A stretch of DNA of 64,000 nt. It comes from an archaeon. Its GTDB lineage: Archaea > Asgardarchaeota > Hermodarchaeia > Hermodarchaeales > Hermodarchaeaceae. The notes under the pieces are model-generated. The model searched no databases. It saw only the letters and a list, made by a program, of their open reading frames with translations, and had not been told where the DNA came from. Below, piece by piece: positions 24,831-33,507 of the stretch. The position numbers were made by a program, and so were the translations under genes. The DNA lies in contig JABXGS010000189.1 of assembly GCA_016550425.1 (NCBI GenBank), forward strand, positions 1 through 64,000, read 5' to 3'. Position 1 is the first letter of the stretch. Each line of letters begins with the position of its first letter.

Positions 24831-26540
24831 TTGCACGACTCTGTAAAAGATGAAGAAGCTCAACAACGGTATAAGACGTTGCTTCCCCGACTCTTTGATT
24901 ATGTTGACAAATATGCGGCGGAGAAAGGCGATGCCTGGGCACTAATTGAATATGATACTGGCAAAGAAGTGAACTGGACCGAATTCATGATGTCCTCCAA
25001 GGCACTTGCTGCCAAACTTCTCGATATCGGATTCAAAAAAGGTGATATCGTTGCCACATCTCTTCCATTACTGAAAGAACACATCTACCTGATGTATGCC
25101 TGTTACCGAATTGGAGTGATCTTTGCGCCACTGGATTTACGCCTGAAAGCCCAAGAGATTATCCGCAACTTCGATAAAATCCATCCCAAGGCCTATTTCT
25201 TCTTGGGGAAAACCGAACGTATTGATTTTCGACCAATAGTCGCAGAAGTGATGAAGAAGCATAAAAAGACCACCAACTTCTGGGTACAATTCCAACAAGA
25301 AGAAAACCTGATTATGGATGGGGCTGTTAGCATCGGGGGCTTCACCAAGGATGTCACCGAGATTTTCATGAAATCTTTTTCCTCAGGAGTCGTCGAGAAG
25401 GCCCAAGAAGCCGTTGAAACACATGATCCCTGCCTCATCATCTTCACCACCGGTTCGACAGGGTATCCCAAAGCCGCAGCCCTCAACCATGAGAATATCC
25501 TAGTTCAAAACATCGGTTTAACCGTGGGCTTTGACATGCTACCTGAAGATGTGATGTGTGTCAATCTTCCACCAAGTCATGTGGGCTGTGTCACAGAACA
25601 ATTAGCAACCACTATCTACCAAGGCGGGACATCTATCATCCTCCACGTTTTTGACGCAGAAAAGACCCTCGATGCGGTACAAAAATACAAAGTCACAGTT
25701 CTCGGGCAAATCCCTGCACTTTATGCTATGCAATGGCGGCTCCCCAATTACCAAGACTATGATCTATCTAGCCTGAAATTCGCGATATATGCTGGACAAG
25801 CGGTGACTAAACCTTTCTTAGAACAACTCGCCACAATGGCCCCGCGAATCGGCTCGGGGTTTGGATTAACCGAAAGTGCGGGCTTCATCACCTATACAAA
25901 CCCTGATGCTTCCGTTGATGACATTGTTGCAAGCGTTGGTTATCATCTGCCTATCAGTCCAATCTCAATCCGTGACCCGATGACGGCCAATGGCAAAGCT
26001 GGAAATGAAAAACCAGCAGGTGAAGTGGGTGAGATTACGTTTTCTGGTCCACAAGTGTTCCTCGGTTATTATGGGGATGAAGAAAGCACTAAAAAAACCG
26101 TATCCAGCGATGGCTTCTGCTACACTGGTGATTTAGGCTCTTATGATGATCAAGGTCTCCATTTTGCGGGACGTTCCAAGTTTCTCATTAAACCGAAGGG
26201 CTACAATGTCTTTCCCACCGAAGTCGAGGACCAAATTGAGCGAGCGATGAAGGGCAAAGTCGGAACCGTCGCGGTTGTTGGGGTTCCTCATGATGTGTTC
26301 ACTGAAGGCGTCATGGCCTTTGTCGAGAAAGCCAAAGGTGTCAAATCTCTATCAATTGAGGAATTGGAAATTGCAGTGAAAGACATTGCTGCGTATAAAC
26401 GCCCCAGCCATTTTGAAATCTTAGAATCCGGTGAAATCCCGCTTACGCGTGTTGGAAAAACTGATTACATGATTCTCCAGACAAATGGAAAAGAAATTGC
26501 TGAAAAACTTCGGAAAGTAGGAAAGTGGGATGCCCCTTAA
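24831..26540 (+). CDS. AMP-forming acyl-CoA synthetase
   Basis: A 569-residue class I adenylate-forming enzyme that couples ATP hydrolysis to acyl-CoA formation. The P-loop IIFTTGSTGYPK is at 203-214; GSGFGLTESAGF and TGDLG with KGYNVFPTEVE follow, and the C-terminal catalytic Lys lies in the expected LTRVGKTDY. It starts at a TTG (24831) with GGTGAG upstream. Length and motifs match medium- to long-chain-type synthetases; the chain length of the acid cannot be told. Together with the upstream crotonase it suggests fatty- or branched-acid activation. Confidence 0.9.
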   Translation: MHDSVKDEEAQQRYKTLLPRLFDYVDKYAAEKGDAWALIEYDTGKEVNWTEFMMSSKALAAKLLDIGFKKGDIVATSLPLLKEHIYLMYACYRIGVIFAPLDLRLKAQEIIRNFDKIHPKAYFFLGKTERIDFRPIVAEVMKKHKKTTNFWVQFQQEENLIMDGAVSIGGFTKDVTEIFMKSFSSGVVEKAQEAVETHDPCLIIFTTGSTGYPKAAALNHENILVQNIGLTVGFDMLPEDVMCVNLPPSHVGCVTEQLATTIYQGGTSIILHVFDAEKTLDAVQKYKVTVLGQIPALYAMQWRLPNYQDYDLSSLKFAIYAGQAVTKPFLEQLATMAPRIGSGFGLTESAGFITYTNPDASVDDIVASVGYHLPISPISIRDPMTANGKAGNEKPAGEVGEITFSGPQVFLGYYGDEESTKKTVSSDGFCYTGDLGSYDDQGLHFAGRSKFLIKPKGYNVFPTEVEDQIERAMKGKVGTVAVVGVPHDVFTEGVMAFVEKAKGVKSLSIEELEIAVKDIAAYKRPSHFEILESGEIPLTRVGKTDYMILQTNGKEIAEKLRKVGKWDAP

Positions 26541-26621
26541 CTACGTATAGTTCAGGGCTGCTTCCGGTACATATAAATTGACTTTTACATTTCTACGAGG
26601 TTTACGGAGGTCGGCAGCTCC

Positions 26622-27428
26622 ATGGATGACTATTACGAAGTAAATAAACGACGATGGAATGAACTGGTTGCTATTCATGCGAAGTCTGATGAGTATGATC
26701 TTAAAGGATTTCTTGCTGGTAACACTAGCTTACACCAAGTAGAACTTGACGCGTTAGGCAATTTATCTGGTAAATCCTTACTTCACCTACAATGCCACTT
26801 TGGACTCGACACCCTTAGCCTAGCCCGTCTTGGGGCACAAGCAACTGGTGTAGATTTTAGCGATAAGGCAATTGAATTCGCTCAGGCGCTCGCGCAGCAA
26901 GTTGAAGTTGATGCAAATTTCATCTGTAGCAATATCTTTGATCTCACCGACGTGCTAGAAGGGGAATATGACATTGTCTTCACGAGTTTCGGAGTACTCT
27001 GTTGGCTTGCCGACATCAAGACATGGGCCCATATCATCGCTCACTTCTTGAAGCCTGGTGGTATGTTCTTACTAGTTGAAGGTCATCCGTTCTTTTGGGT
27101 TGTTGATAACGATCATCCCGACACGCTCCAAATTAAATATCCCTACTGGCACTCCAAAGAACCACTCAGTTATGATGAAGACGGTACCTATGTGGATGTC
27201 GACGCGAAATTAACGAATACGAAAGGCTATGAGTGGAACCATACGGTTAGCGATGTTCTCAATGCATTAATACAAGCTGGACTTGTTATCACCGAAATCC
27301 AAGAATTTCCCCATTTGCCCTGGAAACCTTGCCCTCTTGCAAAGAAAAACCAGCAAGGGGAATGGCACCTAGATGGTGATTTGCTACCTCTTAGTTGGAG
27401 TGTCAAAGCTGTAAAACCTGAAGCATAA
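26622..27428 (+). CDS. Class I SAM-dependent methyltransferase
   Basis: A 268-residue methyltransferase with a strong ribosome site (GGAGGT, 10 bases). The SAM site is LLHLQCHFGLDTLSLARLG (about 54-72), where the usual GxGxG is replaced by QCHFG, a variant found in many class I enzymes that act on small molecules. VDFSDKAIEFA (about 79-89) holds the acidic ribose contact and IVFTSFGVLCWL (about 119) motif IV. C-terminal HLPWKPCPLAKK is unusual. TATA-like ACATATAAA precedes it at about 26570. No operon partner. Substrate unknown. Confidence 0.83.
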   Translation: MDDYYEVNKRRWNELVAIHAKSDEYDLKGFLAGNTSLHQVELDALGNLSGKSLLHLQCHFGLDTLSLARLGAQATGVDFSDKAIEFAQALAQQVEVDANFICSNIFDLTDVLEGEYDIVFTSFGVLCWLADIKTWAHIIAHFLKPGGMFLLVEGHPFFWVVDNDHPDTLQIKYPYWHSKEPLSYDEDGTYVDVDAKLTNTKGYEWNHTVSDVLNALIQAGLVITEIQEFPHLPWKPCPLAKKNQQGEWHLDGDLLPLSWSVKAVKPEA

Positions 27429-27503
27429 CAAATTTGTCTGAAAAAAGAATGCAGTGCCTTAAATCTACATAAAGCCCCGATATATGCCACCATTAACTGA
27501 TAG

Positions 27504-28214
27504 TCACATCGATTCAGGCAGTTCTTTCTTCGCACTTTCAATCCATTTCTTCACTTTGTCTTTCGTGATCGTGTAACCTTCTGGGACTTGTACCCGACCG
27601 AACTTTTCCGCTGTTGAAACTTTGCTATAAAGCTTGTCCGGGTTAGCGACAGCTAGTCCTTCAATACTGGTGATATTTGCTCCTAAGACAATGCATTCCG
27701 CATCTTCATTGGAAACATCGTCTAACCAGGTCAATCGAGCCATGGCAATCCATTTTTGGGCAATCCCGAATTTGACATCAGTCAGTCTACCAACGGTTTC
27801 AGGTGTTGTCAAAGCAAGATCTTCCACGAATTGAATACCACCCTTCTCCAATTGCTTGGAATAGATTTCCCCAATTCCCTCAATGGTACTTACGGGTAAT
27901 TGTTTCCTTCCTGGTTTGGGCAGCAACACTTCGGGAACGAATTTTTCAGGGCCAAAAACGCCTTCTTCTGCTTTGGTTTCTTCAGAGGTTGGAACAGCCT
28001 TGACTCCTTTCACATCTCGAACCAAATATCTAATTACTATTCCCCCAATGAGTATGAGAGCCCCCAGTACAATAAGCCCCGATCCAACAATAGACGCGAT
28101 CAAAGGATTCAAAAGATAGAAGGCAGCAATGCCGACGCAGATCAAAATGATGCCTACTACGATGGCAACAATTGCTATTGTGTGATTTCGAAGTGACACA
28201 ATGTATTCCTCCAT
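27504..28214 (-). CDS. Membrane-tethered helix-hairpin-helix (DUF4332-like) protein
   Basis: About 236 residues: a short cytoplasmic start, two adjacent membrane helices (about 11-33 and 40-62), a charged linker (about 65-105), and a C-terminal region of helix-hairpin-helix repeats. STIEGIGEIYSKQLEKGGI (about 108) and DLALTTPETVGRLTDVKFG (about 130) fit the DUF4332/HhH pattern, where such domains usually bind DNA or protein. The start is set at ATG 28214, because the 23 residues before it (Arg/Lys-rich with no ribosome site) look spurious. A DNA-binding fold anchored to the membrane is uncommon. The same fold appears in the gene at 29466. Confidence 0.7.
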   Translation of the reverse strand: MEEYIVSLRNHTIAIVAIVVGIILICVGIAAFYLLNPLIASIVGSGLIVLGALILIGGIVIRYLVRDVKGVKAVPTSEETKAEEGVFGPEKFVPEVLLPKPGRKQLPVSTIEGIGEIYSKQLEKGGIQFVEDLALTTPETVGRLTDVKFGIAQKWIAMARLTWLDDVSNEDAECIVLGANITSIEGLAVANPDKLYSKVSTAEKFGRVQVPEGYTITKDKVKKWIESAKKELPESM

Positions 28215-28327
28215 ATTGATTAACCATCGCTTCTTTTTATTTTCATAGTTAACGCCCCTGCTTGCTCGCCTTGCTCCTCCCATATCATTTTAAATCTGAT
28301 TTCTTTAGGTATGCGAAGTGAACAAAG

Positions 28328-29458
28328 GTGTCGCAGTTCGCCCTTTTTCATCCATACTACAGAAAGATTGGTTTAACCATCCTGGTTCTTTGGCTTCTTG
28401 CATTTGGCCTCGGAAGCACTTCATTAATTACAAACACCTCACTTTCTAGAAATTTGACTCCTCATATTGGTGATTCGTGTACTATCTTCACTATCACACG
28501 TGGAAATAAGGTGTTTTTTGGTAATAATGAGGACTACCGATTATGGGGAATTTATCTCTGGTTTGTCCCCGCTCAAACTATTTGGACACCATCATCGAGC
28601 CACTCCACCTATGGGGCGGTTTTTTTTGGGTTTGATAATAATGATGATGATTTGGTGGACGGATACCCACAAGGTGGAATGAACGACCAGGGACTGTGTA
28701 TGGATGGCAATGGGCTAAGCATGTATTCATTAAATCCCCATCCTGAACGAGATTCAGTGTATTGTTCGCTCATGGCGCAGGTGCTTTGGGAATGTGCAAC
28801 AGTAGAGGACGTGGTTACCTGGTTTCAGAATCATCAACTTGGAACTCAGATGAACTATCAACTACATTATGCTGATGCAACCGGTGATGCTGTTGTAATT
28901 AGTGCAGGTCCCAACCAAGAGCTCGCATTTACTCGTATCGGGGCTAATCCTTGTCTGGTATCCGCGAATATCAATGTCGCTGATCCCGCCCGTGATGTTT
29001 ATGACTGCTGGCGCTACAGCACAGCAATAACCATGCTACTTAGCATTTCTTCAGAATCTACACTTACTCCTCATGCTTGTCGCGATATCCTTGATGCGGT
29101 ACACCAAGACGGAACCTATGCCACCAAATACAGCAATGTATTCGACTGTGTAACCCGGGACATCCATCTGTGGTATGATCGAGACTACACGAATGGCATT
29201 ACATTGAACCTTGACGCAGAGCTAGCTGCCGTCCAACCCGGAAGCTCCGGATACACTGAAGCGCTCAGTTTATACCATGCCTTTGCTGATGACGGGAACC
29301 TCAGCTATCGAAAACTTCCTATTACTGATTTCTTCAATTCCCAACCCCCACCATTGGCAATCTATCTCATTGTAGCCGCAGGAGGCATCATCATAACAAG
29401 TGTCATTATTACCTCTGCAGTTCTGCTGTATCGAAGGCGAAAAGCCAAACTCGCCTAA
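28328..29458 (+). CDS. Membrane-anchored Ntn-hydrolase (choloylglycine/linear amide hydrolase-like)
   Basis: A 376-residue surface enzyme. Residues 15-38 are a signal-anchor helix, the Ntn-hydrolase domain fills about 50-310, and a C-terminal membrane helix (about 343-367) ends in RRRK. In Ntn enzymes such as bile-salt hydrolase or acid ceramidase-like proteins, processing exposes a catalytic Cys; here Cys51 in GDSCTIFTITRG is the best candidate, followed by FFGNNEDY (about 63-70) with the Asn/Asp pair usually needed. Later GYPQGGMNDQGL (about 112-123) also fits. Linear amides or peptides outside the cell are plausible substrates. The start is GTG 28328. Converges on the HhH gene after 7 bases. 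Confidence 0.75.
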   Translation: MSQFALFHPYYRKIGLTILVLWLLAFGLGSTSLITNTSLSRNLTPHIGDSCTIFTITRGNKVFFGNNEDYRLWGIYLWFVPAQTIWTPSSSHSTYGAVFFGFDNNDDDLVDGYPQGGMNDQGLCMDGNGLSMYSLNPHPERDSVYCSLMAQVLWECATVEDVVTWFQNHQLGTQMNYQLHYADATGDAVVISAGPNQELAFTRIGANPCLVSANINVADPARDVYDCWRYSTAITMLLSISSESTLTPHACRDILDAVHQDGTYATKYSNVFDCVTRDIHLWYDRDYTNGITLNLDAELAAVQPGSSGYTEALSLYHAFADDGNLSYRKLPITDFFNSQPPPLAIYLIVAAGGIIITSVIITSAVLLYRRRKAKLA

Positions 29459-29465
29459 CTCTTAA

Positions 29466-30194
29466 TTAAAACTCAACAACTTTGGGAAGCTCACTGGCAA
29501 CCTTCACAGAATTTGCTGCCTCCTTCGGAAGTGGAGCAATCCCATCAAACCCGGTTTTCTCCACAAACTCAATGAGCATCAATCGAAGTGCTTCAGGATC
29601 CCATCTTGCCATTTTCTCCAACGTATCAACACCCGCATCATAGTATAACCGCGCACGGATTGCCTTAACCCCTGGGATACGCGCTAAATCCGATAACTTC
29701 ACCAATTCCAAAATAGCCTCTTCCGGAACCCCCAGCTCTGCTGTCAATTCATGTCGTTGCGCCGGAGTAGCACCACGTTTCCGCATCTGTTCGACATCAC
29801 GAATTCCTGCCTCCTCAAGCTTTGAAACACAGTCAAGATTAACTCCCTTGAAATCACGTAACTGAAAGGCTTTCCGGGTTTTGGCCGTTCGTTCCTCACG
29901 CAATTCAGATGCGTAGCGCGTCATTAGGCGATTTCCTAAAAACCGGTAGTAATACCGAATTCCCCACAATTGCCTATTAGTTGGAGTATTCTCTTCTTTT
30001 TCAAACCAGTCAAGATACCTCTCCAAATCCTCGGGCGTCGTCTGGTTAATATTCTTGCCGTCCGCATATTTCTGAAGATAGGCTTCATACCTACGGACAA
30101 TTTTAACCACACCATCAACAGTATGCGGCTTTCTTCCGCCCTGTTTCAAAAACTTCCGGAACGCGTCTTCTTTCAATCCCAACTCACCAACCAT
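29466..30194 (-). CDS. Integrase-type SAM-like N-domain fused to DUF4332 helix-hairpin-helix domain
   Basis: A 242-residue soluble protein. Residues about 5-90 (RKFLKQGGRKPHTVDGVVKI, TPEDLERYLDWF, NRQLWGIRYYYRFLG) match the core-binding SAM-like domain of tyrosine recombinases. No catalytic R-H-R-Y domain follows; instead residues about 105-225 form DUF4332/HhH repeats (NLDCVSKLEEAGIRDVEQM; LARIPGVKAIRARLYYDAG). The result should bind DNA with two modules but cannot recombine it. ATG 30194 has a TATA box 26 bases upstream, so the transcript is probably leaderless. The fusion may be a chromatin- or replication-associated protein; function unknown. Confidence 0.72.
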   Translation of the reverse strand: MVGELGLKEDAFRKFLKQGGRKPHTVDGVVKIVRRYEAYLQKYADGKNINQTTPEDLERYLDWFEKEENTPTNRQLWGIRYYYRFLGNRLMTRYASELREERTAKTRKAFQLRDFKGVNLDCVSKLEEAGIRDVEQMRKRGATPAQRHELTAELGVPEEAILELVKLSDLARIPGVKAIRARLYYDAGVDTLEKMARWDPEALRLMLIEFVEKTGFDGIAPLPKEAANSVKVASELPKVVEF

Positions 30195-30216
30195 CACAAA
30201 TTATCTGATGTGCGCA

Positions 30217-30262
30217 CTTTTATACGTTAAGACAGGTTTGAGGACCTGTACAATGGTCCTGT
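30217..30262 (-). promoter_or_regulatory. TATA box and repeat cluster upstream of the HhH fusion gene
   Basis: On the minus strand TATAAAAG (30217-30224) stands 26 bases from ATG 30194, the spacing of a leaderless archaeal promoter. Just upstream, three related boxes occur: ACAGGACC (30255-30262), ACAGGTCCT (30241-30249, 14-base period to the first) and AACCTGTC in inverted order (30231-30238). They could be sites for an activator or for the protein itself. Confidence 0.5.
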
Positions 30263-30377
30263 AAAAAAGCTCTTTGTAATGGGATTTTAGTAGCAATCTT
30301 TCAATCCTATGAATATATAATATACATAATGTATAATGGACCCTACTCCCTTGGAAGCTTAAGGGATGGACTTTAAA

Positions 30378-32531
30378 ATGAAAAAAAATCAACTCTCTCT
30401 TCTAATACTCTTCATCGTTCTTTTTGCGAGTCAATTTATTACTTACTCGCAAATACCCTCGAATGAACTCTCAGCGAAATCAGAAACAACACCAATTCAC
30501 AACCCGTCTATCAACTCACCCCCACTTCCCGGTGCCCTCGATCCCCTCTGGACCAAAACGTTTGGCGGACCAAATCGGGAAGAAGGTTCCTATGTGATTG
30601 AAGTCAGTGGGGGTGGCTACGCGATACTTGGAACCAAGGATATGGGTGCGATTAATCATAGAGATTTCTGGTTAATCCGCACCGATGCTAATGGAAATGA
30701 GCTCTGGAATCAAACCTACGGAGGAACGGGCTGGGACGTCGCTCGTAACCTTGTAGAGGTGAGCACAGGTGGCTTCGCTCTAATCGGAGTCACGGAAAGT
30801 TATGGTGCCGGTGGTGATGATATCTGGCTGGTTCGCGTTGATGCTGCTGGAAATCATCTTTGGAACACTACTTTTGGTGGATCCGGTGATGATAATTTAG
30901 TCTACGCTGTAGTTGAAGCAAGCGCTGGTGGCTTCGCGATTCCTTCGGGAACAGATAGATTCAGCCCAGGAAACCGTGATGCGTGGTTGATTCGGACAGA
31001 TTCCTCAGGAAATGAGCTCTGGAATCAAACCTACGGTGGCCCACAAGATGACTGGGCTGATTACATGGTGGAAGCTAGTGGTGGGGGATTCACCCTACAA
31101 TGTACAACGACTAGCTTTGGTGCAGGAGGACAAGATAGCTGGCTCGTCCATACAGATGCTTCTGGGAACCATCAATGGAATCAAACCTATGGGTGGTCTG
31201 GCAATGAGATTTCTACTTCTATTATCGAGGTCAGTGGTGGGGGCTATGCCTTCGCAGCAATTACACGCAGTTTTGATTCATATGGTGATACCCTGTTTGT
31301 ACGAACAGATGCAACAGGCAATCACCTCTGGAATCAGACCTTCGGTGGCACACTTCAAGACGTACTTTTTGGTATCGATGAGCTGAGTAATGGCGAATTT
31401 GTCTTAGCTGGATGGTCTACTAGTTATGGCGCCCCTGAAAGAGATCTTTGGGTTGTCCGAACAGATATTTCTGGTAATCTCTATTGGCACCATACCTACG
31501 GTGGTTCACAACAAGACTATGGTCTACTAATACATGAGGTAACTGGTGGCGGGTTTATTGTTTCAGGTCAAACCGAGAGTTTTGGTGGCGGCCTTGAGGA
31601 TATCTGGTTGCTTCGTCTGCCAGACCCCGATATTTGGTGGGTTACTGAACCAAGTAACCGAATTCAAGAGTTCGGACCCGCTTTTAGCTACGATACCACG
31701 GCATCGGCGTTCACTGGCATCGATGAATACTGGTTGAATGACACATCGACTTTCGCGATCGACGGAACAGGCTTAATCACCAATAGCACACCCTTAGCTG
31801 TGAACATCTATCGGCTGCAATTATGGGCGAATGACACACTCGATAATCGCATCAACGCCAATATCACCATCACCATCGAAGCCGCAGCACCACCCGCTTG
31901 GGTGCAAACACCAACAGACCAAACCCTTGAATTGGGACAGGATCTGAGCTATAATTTAGACGCCACGGATCGCTCCGGACTTGACACCTGGTGGATCAAC
32001 GATACTACGACTTTTGCCATTGATAACTCTGGTCTTATCACGAACACTATTGCTCTCGCAGTAGGTGTCTACGGACTCCAAGTATCAGTCAATGACACAC
32101 TTGGATACATTCAAAGCGCAAGCTTCACTGTTGCAGTAGAAGACACAACGGACCCTGAAATCACCACCACACAGACCGAGTGGTATTTTGACTACGGCGT
32201 ACCAGTTACGGGTGTTATCATCGAAGCTACGGACCTCGACGGCATTGATCACTGGACCCTGTCGGATACCACCAACTTCAACTTCACCGTCGAATCCTCC
32301 ACGAGTACGAGTATTAGCATCACTAACATACTCCCGCTCAACCCATCAACAGATTATTCTCTTGATATCACGGCATTTGATCCTTCAGGGAACTCTGACA
32401 CATTTTCCATCACCATATCTATCGGACCAGGAGGGATTCCAGGCTTTCCCATAGCGGCTGTTGCACTCGGACTCCTTCTTAGTACAGGCACAATCATGTT
32501 CGTCCGACGACGCAAACGAAGACTCCCTTAA
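30378..32531 (+). CDS. Repeat-rich secreted/surface protein with PGF-like C-terminal anchor
   Basis: An exported protein of about 717 residues. A signal peptide (MKKNQLSLLILFIVLF start) is followed by about seven tandem repeats of near 52-58 residues with the core WLIRTDANGNELWNQTYGG, arranged like a beta-propeller (about 55-415). Then come two Ig/cadherin-like repeats marked by TFAIDGTGLIT and TFAIDNSGLIT, a third beta domain, and a tail with IPGFPIAAVALGLLL, a membrane helix and RRRKRR. PGF + helix + basic cluster is the tripartite shape of archaeosortase (PGF-CTERM) substrates. The start at ATG 30378 follows GGATGGA by 7 bases; ATG 30366 is less likely. TATA-like runs lie at 30313-30335. 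Probably part of the cell surface layer. Confidence 0.76.
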   Translation: MKKNQLSLLILFIVLFASQFITYSQIPSNELSAKSETTPIHNPSINSPPLPGALDPLWTKTFGGPNREEGSYVIEVSGGGYAILGTKDMGAINHRDFWLIRTDANGNELWNQTYGGTGWDVARNLVEVSTGGFALIGVTESYGAGGDDIWLVRVDAAGNHLWNTTFGGSGDDNLVYAVVEASAGGFAIPSGTDRFSPGNRDAWLIRTDSSGNELWNQTYGGPQDDWADYMVEASGGGFTLQCTTTSFGAGGQDSWLVHTDASGNHQWNQTYGWSGNEISTSIIEVSGGGYAFAAITRSFDSYGDTLFVRTDATGNHLWNQTFGGTLQDVLFGIDELSNGEFVLAGWSTSYGAPERDLWVVRTDISGNLYWHHTYGGSQQDYGLLIHEVTGGGFIVSGQTESFGGGLEDIWLLRLPDPDIWWVTEPSNRIQEFGPAFSYDTTASAFTGIDEYWLNDTSTFAIDGTGLITNSTPLAVNIYRLQLWANDTLDNRINANITITIEAAAPPAWVQTPTDQTLELGQDLSYNLDATDRSGLDTWWINDTTTFAIDNSGLITNTIALAVGVYGLQVSVNDTLGYIQSASFTVAVEDTTDPEITTTQTEWYFDYGVPVTGVIIEATDLDGIDHWTLSDTTNFNFTVESSTSTSISITNILPLNPSTDYSLDITAFDPSGNSDTFSITISIGPGGIPGFPIAAVALGLLLSTGTIMFVRRRKRRLP

Positions 32532-32546
32532 TTGCTTTACATTTCT

Positions 32547-32580
32547 GCGCGGGGAGTACCCGCGCCTTTTTCTCTTTTTT
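32547..32580 (+). terminator. GC-rich hairpin and T-run after the surface protein gene
   Basis: GCGCGGG (32547-32553) pairs with CCCGCGC (32559-32565) around GAGTA, followed by a T-rich run to 32580, 15 bases after the stop codon. It looks like a bacterial-style intrinsic terminator. Confidence 0.78.
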
Positions 32581-32609
32581 ACCTTCGACAAGACTAGGTA
32601 ATTCACAGG

Positions 32610-33020
32610 ATGTTTGGATGTTTGAGGAAATTTTATGGGGCGGGGATACGGGTTAGACTCGTTGTTTTCTCAACGAACCACTTCCAACTGATACTGAAAG
32701 TCGAAGGTTGTCCCAACACAAAAATGACTAATCGTCAGTTTGTGGAGACATTAATTCGGGATGTCGCAAGCTTAAGTGAGATGGAGATTCTGCATGGTCC
32801 AGTAGTGGTTGAAGGAAAGGAACACAATCCAGGGCTAACAGGATTTGCCATCATTGATTATTCCCATATCGCAGTACACACTTTTCCAAATGCCATGGAG
32901 TTATTTCTTGATTTGTGGTCTTGTAAATTCTTTGATGTTGAGAAAATCGAGGATTATATCCAGCAGAGCCTAAATGTTGACACAGCCCAAATTAGAAGTA
33001 CACGATTAAACTTCGACTAG
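32610..33020 (+). CDS. S-adenosylmethionine decarboxylase-like pyruvoyl enzyme (SpeD family)
   Basis: A 136-residue proenzyme of the SpeD family, which self-cleaves to form a pyruvoyl group used for decarboxylation in polyamine synthesis. NHFQLILKVEGCP (about 23-35) is the N-terminal strand. The active-site serine is Ser85, with His90 and Cys105 (YSHIAVHTFP; LDLWSCKFFD); spacings +5 and +20 match Thermotoga SpeD Ser63, His68 and Cys83. The residue before Ser is Tyr84, where SpeD has Glu; this alters the cleavage site. Related archaeal SpeD proteins have become arginine decarboxylases, so substrate is uncertain. No spermidine-synthase gene is nearby. A strong terminator separates it from the gene before. 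Confidence 0.78.
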   Translation: MFGCLRKFYGAGIRVRLVVFSTNHFQLILKVEGCPNTKMTNRQFVETLIRDVASLSEMEILHGPVVVEGKEHNPGLTGFAIIDYSHIAVHTFPNAMELFLDLWSCKFFDVEKIEDYIQQSLNVDTAQIRSTRLNFD

Positions 33021-33051
33021 ACTTATTACCCTGTTTGCTTGAACATCGAGG

Positions 33052-33483
33052 TTATTGGAATCCTTTGAGTAATTGGATATTGTTTTCTAGGTCATCACTT
33101 AACATTTGAAGTTGATCACTAAGCTCAGGCAGAAAATCAAGTTTCTCAGCCGCTGTCGTGAGGTAGTTCTTCATGTTCTCCTCATTCATAAGTAGGACTG
33201 ACACTAGCTCAGCGACCGTCATATCCGGACTGATTTTCATGTCGATTGAAAAATCTTCACGATTGAATCCATGGATTGGCTCCAGAATCATTTCCGTGAC
33301 AAGTTCACGCCGAAATCGATGCAATCGTTTTGTGCGCTTCGATTGGCGTTTTTGCATAGCGTGTATTGCTTCAAGGAGTTGCATATTATCAGACGCTTCC
33401 ATGACTTGATTGTAGATGACTTGAGATTGTTCATTTAGCTTGATTGCAAATGTGATAATCGCACTGGTTGTCCCCAATTCCAT
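33052..33483 (-). CDS. Ferritin-like four-helix protein without clear metal ligands
   Basis: A 143-residue helical protein. Four segments fit a rubrerythrin-like bundle: FAIKLNEQSQVIYNQVMEA (about 12-30), MQKRQSKRTKRLHRFRREL (about 43-61), then VAELVSVLLMNEENMKNYLTTAAEK (about 90-114) and a final helix (about 118-141). The usual E-x-x-E and E-x-x-H iron ligands are not evident, so it may have lost iron binding. The gene lies 24 bases downstream of the aldehyde dehydrogenase on the same strand and is probably in its transcript. Assignment by fold only. Confidence 0.55.
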   Translation of the reverse strand: MELGTTSAIITFAIKLNEQSQVIYNQVMEASDNMQLLEAIHAMQKRQSKRTKRLHRFRRELVTEMILEPIHGFNREDFSIDMKISPDMTVAELVSVLLMNEENMKNYLTTAAEKLDFLPELSDQLQMLSDDLENNIQLLKGFQ

Positions 33484-33507
33484 GTTCTTCCCTCAGTTTC
33501 ATTTTTA

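Noticed and set aside
30378..32531. Repeat region of the surface protein as a DNA-level repeat or mobile element
   Set aside because: The repeats are protein-coding, in frame and diverged at DNA level, so they reflect domain duplication.
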